Assembly: GCF_008039565.1 (NCBI RefSeq)
Contig: NZ_VDUX01000002.1
Span: 543,328 to 607,327 of the forward strand
Length of the DNA: 64,000 nucleotides
Source: Aeromicrobium terrae
Lineage (GTDB): Bacteria > Actinomycetota > Actinomycetes > Propionibacteriales > Nocardioidaceae
Direction of reading: 5' to 3'
The notes beneath the pieces are model-generated. The model searched no databases and was not told where the DNA came from. It saw only the letters and a program-made list of their open reading frames with translations. Position 1 is the first letter of the stretch. Each line of letters opens with the position of its first letter. The position numbers and the translations under genes are program-made. Shown here one piece after another: positions 61,105 to 64,000 of the stretch.

Positions 61105-62313
61105 ATGAATGACGACCAGGCCAGACTCGTACCACCCCCGTATGCACCTACAGCGCACCTAAGCGATGTTGACATCGTTGAGGTTGAGCTTTCTTCCCAC
61201 GCCCAAAAGCACGTCTCTGACTGTGCGTGGTGCCGAGCTAGGCGAGCGTCAATGTCTCAAGATGAGCGCGGAGAGTTGCACGAACTCTTGGGTGAACTCG
61301 ACCAGATCTCTCCAAGCGCCGATGTCTTGAATCTTGCCGCCGAATGGGCTCTGCCGTCGGAGTTGGCCTCCTTCGTTGGCGCTTCAAGCAATGATTTCCC
61401 CTCTGTGGCCCCAGGGCAACTTTGGCGATTGTCCTGGCTGGGCAACCAGATGTTGGCAGTCGTCCTGTCGCAGTCGAGTTGGTGGACCCGCGTTGCTCCG
61501 CTCACTACGGATGTAGATCTTGCAGACGAATACACCCTCTTGATTGATCCTCGTTGTACTTCCTTGGCTCTTCAGACGGCGACCTTCCTACGGGCAAGTG
61601 CCTCGGTCCCGACCTTCACTCTTGCTCAGTACCTCGGCGATGTCGGCCAGGTGGAGGGTCGCGACGCGGTCGAGGCACTCCTTAGCCTCGAAGTTGCGAT
61701 GATCGACGGCACGCTGCGCTCGGATTTGAGTACCGGCCCGATGCTCGCGCAAAGCGATTGGGATCGCCAGGAGTTCCTTGATTCACTTCAAGAGTCGATG
61801 AATTGGTTCGAAGGTGCAGCATTATCAGTCCTCGATGACGACGGTTCGATCGCCGGGGGATCTTCGAGCCTTGACGATTCCGAGGCTGACGTTTCGGACC
61901 TTCTGCGTACAAGTCAGGATCTACCTTCGCTGGTAGAGGCGACAGGAATTGCACCTGGAAGGCTCCTAAGCCTCAAGACTGGACGCGCAAAGCCACAGGG
62001 TCCGGAGATCGAAGTTCTGAGTTCATACTTTGGCTCGAAGGTCCGTGTGGGCCATCCCGAGAACATGAGAATTGCAGCTCTAGAACTGATCGCGGAGCCT
62101 GCAAATCGTCAGCTCTGGCTCGAGGCTGCCCAGTCGAGCGAGGCCGGAGCACCACTGAGTCCGCGCAAGTTTCTCGTCGACCTAATTGAGACACCTATTG
62201 CCGCACGCACGGTGTACGGACCCACGAGTGCACCAGGGAACAACGCGACAGTAGAGGAGTGGAAACGCGCCCTACGGGATCGAATCGCTGTGCGGTTCCG
62301 AAGTGAGTCGTGA
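61105..62313 (+). CDS. protein with anti-sigma-type HX3CX2C motif
   Basis: A 402-aa soluble protein. Near the N-terminus is the zinc-binding anti-sigma motif: SSHAQKHVSDCAWCRARRAS, with His36, Cys40 and Cys43. Residues 90-220 form a mixed domain and 225-285 an acidic Ser/Asp-rich linker, then a helical region with an HTH-like LPSLVEATGIAPGRLLSLKTGR. The motif pair with the upstream sigma-like gene suggests it binds and holds that factor. No membrane helix is visible, so it would act in the cytosol, unlike most ZAS anti-sigmas. Confidence 0.7.
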   Translation: MNDDQARLVPPPYAPTAHLSDVDIVEVELSSHAQKHVSDCAWCRARRASMSQDERGELHELLGELDQISPSADVLNLAAEWALPSELASFVGASSNDFPSVAPGQLWRLSWLGNQMLAVVLSQSSWWTRVAPLTTDVDLADEYTLLIDPRCTSLALQTATFLRASASVPTFTLAQYLGDVGQVEGRDAVEALLSLEVAMIDGTLRSDLSTGPMLAQSDWDRQEFLDSLQESMNWFEGAALSVLDDDGSIAGGSSSLDDSEADVSDLLRTSQDLPSLVEATGIAPGRLLSLKTGRAKPQGPEIEVLSSYFGSKVRVGHPENMRIAALELIAEPANRQLWLEAAQSSEAGAPLSPRKFLVDLIETPIAARTVYGPTSAPGNNATVEEWKRALRDRIAVRFRSES

Positions 62314-62367
62314 TTCCGGTGTCTCCAAGCCACGCGAACCTCGTCATTTGACCAATAGAACCTCGCC

Positions 62368-63372
62368 ATGCACGCAACCGCCGGACAGCTTGCCAGTCGT
62401 CTTCTAGACCACGTCATGCAAGTCGAGGTGGTTGACGTCGAGTTGATGTCATCAGACCCACAGGTGGCACTGGAGAGGGACTCGAGCGTCACAGTTCGTT
62501 GGGTCGAACCATCCGTACTCCCGGGGGGCTGCTCCATAGCTGCCACGTACGTTGGCGCCACTGTGCCAGCCGAGATCTCGGTGGCGCTGGATGCATCGCC
62601 AGGGCGCCGACGGTTCAGCCTCGTTCATGAATACGGTCACCATCTCCGAGATCAAGTCTTCGAGGTACTGACAGACCTCTTCGCTTCTACCGACCCTGGT
62701 TGGCTCGAGGAAAAGATGTGCGACGCTTTCGCGTCCCTGGTACTAGTGCCGTTGGCAACGCGCGAACAGGCCTTTACCAATGGGGTGACAGCTCGAGCTG
62801 TCTTAGATCTGATGAGCCGGGTTTCCGCCTCCGAAGAAGCGGTCGCCGTAGCATCGGCAGAGTCGATGTCGCATCCGGGTTATGTGATGCTGCTCAACGA
62901 GCTTGGAGAAGCCGAATTCACGGCGAGGTCTGGCGACGTGTTTCCGATACCACGCAGCACACCTCAATCTGGACTGGCTCTTCGGGCCGCTTCCGGAGCA
63001 CTCGTCCGCGGCATTGACCGACTGAATCAGGGGATCAGCAGGACCGGCGAGATGCATATTGATGCCGCGACGGATACGGGCCGCACCGTCCTCGTTGCAG
63101 TGGATGGCCAAGCTCCGTGGACCCGTTTTGGTGGTGGCCGTGCGTATTCGGCGGAGTTTGAGGAACGGCACTGTGAGTACTGCAGCGCCAGTTTCGCAGT
63201 ACTCACAACCCCATGCCCACGCTGTGGAGAACCGCCATGCTCCGAGTGCAGCCGCTGCGCATGCCACGAGGAGCAACTTGTCGGCGCGCGCACATGTGAT
63301 ACCTGCTGGACCATCCAGCCGCCCGCTGCCTTTGAATCCACGGATGCGACTACGTGCCTGGGTTGCTCGTAA
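62368..63372 (+). CDS. ImmA/IrrE-type metallopeptidase with Cys-rich tail
   Basis: A 334-aa protein. The zincin site is RFSLVHEYGHHLRD (His87-Glu88-x-x-His91), with a later acidic ligand region EEKMCDAFASLVLVP typical of ImmA/IrrE peptidases. These cleave repressors (ImmR, DdrO) to switch on genes. From about residue 270 there are clustered Cys residues (HCEYCSASF, CPRCGEPPCSECSRCACHE and TCDTCW, TTCLGC), which would bind several zincs. Immediate context (54 bp after the anti-sigma-like gene) suggests it acts on that protein. Confidence 0.82.
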   Translation: MHATAGQLASRLLDHVMQVEVVDVELMSSDPQVALERDSSVTVRWVEPSVLPGGCSIAATYVGATVPAEISVALDASPGRRRFSLVHEYGHHLRDQVFEVLTDLFASTDPGWLEEKMCDAFASLVLVPLATREQAFTNGVTARAVLDLMSRVSASEEAVAVASAESMSHPGYVMLLNELGEAEFTARSGDVFPIPRSTPQSGLALRAASGALVRGIDRLNQGISRTGEMHIDAATDTGRTVLVAVDGQAPWTRFGGGRAYSAEFEERHCEYCSASFAVLTTPCPRCGEPPCSECSRCACHEEQLVGARTCDTCWTIQPPAAFESTDATTCLGCS

Positions 63373-63497
63373 GCAAAACTCAACTTCTCAGGCGCCACAT
63401 CGTTCTACCTTCGAGAACGCACAACAGATCAGGCGTCAACTGGTGACGCAGATTCATGGCTGACCGAGGTTGTGAGAACTTTCTTTACTCCGTCAAG

Positions 63498-63516
63498 GCG
63501 CCGGCTCCGCCGGCGC
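63498..63516. terminator. hairpin after the metallopeptidase gene
   Basis: GCGCCGGC (63498-63505) and GCCGGCGC (63509-63516) form a perfect 8-bp stem with a TCC loop, 125 bp after the metallopeptidase stop. Possible terminator of the plus-strand island operon; no U run. Confidence 0.5.
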
Positions 63517-63575
63517 ATCCCGACTGCGCGCGGCGCTGGCGCGCCGTGCTCGTCGGCTCGAATCCTCGACCCACC

Positions 63576-63598
63576 TGACAGCAGTGGTGACAGCAACG
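63576..63598 (+). repeat. integrase arm-type direct repeats (right end)
   Basis: TGACAGCA at 63576-63583 and TGACAGCAACG at 63588-63598, 12 bp apart and in the same orientation and near-identical arrangement as the pair at 45359-45382. They lie 90 bp inside the right att copy. Confidence 0.65.
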
Positions 63599-63687
63599 GG
63601 GCTCGACCGAGCTGAACGCGCGCGGACTCGACCGCTGTCATTCCAGGCCGAATCAGCCGAGCAAGAGACCAGGCGAACGTCCTTCAG

Positions 63688-63734
63688 CGCCTGAAAAGCG
63701 GAAGGTCGCCGGTTCGACCCCGGCCCTGGCCACC
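63688..63734 (+). repeat. att copy (right end), partial tRNA-Phe
   Basis: Exact 47-bp copy of 45254-45300. Only the 3' part of the tRNA is present, so it cannot encode a functional tRNA. The chromosome resumes after it with a hairpin terminator. Confidence 0.93.
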
Positions 63735-63740
63735 GAAAGT

Positions 63741-63772
63741 ACAGGCGCGTCCGCTCTGGCGGGCGCGCCTGT
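63741..63772 (+). terminator. stranded native terminator of the tRNA-Phe unit
   Basis: ACAGGCGCGTCCGC (63741-63754) pairs with GCGGGCGCGCCTGT (63759-63772) with one G-T pair, a 14-bp stem with a 4-nt loop, 6 bp after the right att copy. Before integration it would have directly followed tRNA-Phe. Confidence 0.75.
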
Positions 63773-63883
63773 GGTTTCGGTGGCCGCGGCGGGTGGGAGA
63801 CCTGCACAGTGGAGCCTGGGGGTGCCCCCTGCTCGGAGCGCTAGCTGTAGTTCCCCACGAGGTTGTGAACAGATGACGTGAGA

Positions 63884-63938
63884 CGAGGACCTCCGGTATT
63901 GGAGGGGTTACCACAACCAACTCCGCCGGAGGTCCTCG
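63884..63938 (+). promoter_or_regulatory. hairpin hiding the transposase ribosome-binding site
   Basis: CGAGGACCTCCGG (63884-63896) is perfectly complementary to CCGGAGGTCCTCG (63926-63938), which contains the GGAGG ribosome-binding site and the first base of the GTG start. In an mRNA started upstream, the start region would be sequestered, a known safeguard in insertion sequences against read-through. Confidence 0.6.
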
Positions 63939-64000
63939 TGACTCACGTTAATGCTCCGATGATGCCTGAGGGACGTCGTCGACTTGCCGTTCTGATCGTT
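63938..64000 (+). CDS. IS481-family transposase, N-terminus only
   Basis: Twenty-one codons from GTG 63938 (THVNAPMMPEGRRRLAVLIV after the initiator) match the opening of IS481-type transposases, which typically begin with a HANAPLTPEGRRRL-like sequence before their HTH. The remainder of the gene, with the DDE catalytic core, is beyond the window, so intactness is unknown. Confidence 0.75.
   Translation, partial: MTHVNAPMMPEGRRRLAVLIV

Larger units (their letters stand above)
63373..63687. other. right-end intergenic region of the island
   Basis: No convincing gene. It holds a GC-rich hairpin (63498-63516), the right-end arm-type repeats (63576-63598) and the approach to the right att copy. 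Short open frames here lack start signals and coding composition. Confidence 0.6.
45254..63734. mobile_element. integrated genomic island (tRNA-Phe, integrase/Xis/RepSA type)
   Basis: About 18.4 kb bounded by a 47-bp direct repeat of the 3' part of tRNA-Phe (45254-45300 and 63688-63734). The integrase, excisionase and RepSA-like replication protein are packed at the left end; paired TGACAGC-type repeats lie just inside both ends. No FtsK/TraB-type translocase or relaxase is visible, so it is best described as an integrative element that may be mobilised but not self-transferable. The cargo is a toxin/immunity module and a possible sigma/anti-sigma/peptidase system. Several genes (48.4-49.1 and 59.5-63.4 kb) are visibly less GC-rich than the chromosome. 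Confidence 0.9.
63845..64000 (+). mobile_element. IS481-like insertion sequence, left end only
   Basis: A CTAG target-like tetramer (63841-63844) is followed by CTGTAGTTCCCC, a plausible terminal inverted repeat start, a hairpin and then the start of a transposase with an IS481-type N-terminus. The rest lies outside the window. CTAG is the reported target core for Bordetella IS481. Confidence 0.6.

Noticed and set aside
46758..63372. CRISPR array
   Set aside because: Short repeats seen (GACGT, TGACAGC) lack equal-length spacers; no cas-like gene is present.
63688..63734. Second tRNA-Phe gene
   Set aside because: Only the 3' 47 bp are present, without acceptor 5' strand or D arm; it is the att duplication.

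Overview
The window is high-GC actinobacterial chromosome, most likely from the Nocardioidaceae or a close relative (Aeromicrobium/Nocardioides type). The pointers are the pervasive GC bias, an Lsr2 homologue, MMPL transporters, leaderless-looking promoters, and an adjacent methyltransferase/flavin oxidoreductase pair matching the 10-methyl (tuberculostearic) fatty acid pathway. The taxon is an inference; no rRNA or species marker is present.

Layout. 1-9725: mixed housekeeping genes (hydrolases, an S4 RNA-binding protein, DoxX and YhhN membrane proteins, an acyltransferase, an exonuclease, two SDRs), plus a coupled trio made of a tandem-repeat acidic peptide, a JmjC-type oxygenase and a sucrase/ferredoxin-like protein. 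9826-23373: exonuclease III, then a cell-surface polysaccharide block (asparagine-synthase-like enzyme, methyltransferase, glycosyltransferases, UDP-GlcNAc 2-epimerase, UDP-sugar dehydrogenase, acyltransferase with SGNH domain). 20622-27476 on the minus strand is one tightly packed run ending in the polysaccharide genes and carrying tmsB/tmsA, aroQ, a pirin and a small metallopeptidase. 27528-35202: an unusual amidase-like/nuclease fusion, tRNA-Glu, lsr2, gluQ and a two-component system. 35362-40308: two MMPL transporters and a TetR regulator. 40366-43511: a complete osmoprotectant ABC transporter. 43579-44477: rhodanese and cysteine dioxygenase. 45103-45301: tRNA-Asp and tRNA-Phe.

From 45254 to 63734 lies an integrated genomic island of about 18.4 kb. 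It sits in tRNA-Phe and is bounded by a 47-bp exact duplication of the 3' part of that tRNA. Inside the left end are the tyrosine integrase, excisionase and a RepSA-like replication initiator, which is the core of an actinobacterial integrative element, but no TraB/FtsK-type DNA translocase is seen. Its cargo is (a) a Sec-secreted RHS polymorphic toxin with a DNRLRE/LamG partner gene and a coupled candidate immunity gene, (b) three small genes (48-aa basic protein, DUF3892-like, zinc ribbon), and (c) an operon-like set on the plus strand: a possible PemK-like protein, a sigma-factor-like HTH protein, a protein with an anti-sigma-type HX3CX2C motif, and an ImmA/IrrE-type metallopeptidase with a Cys-rich tail. 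Set (c) is my best candidate for an undescribed regulatory or defence system. The native tRNA-Phe terminator is stranded beyond the right end, and an IS481-like element begins just after it and runs off the window.
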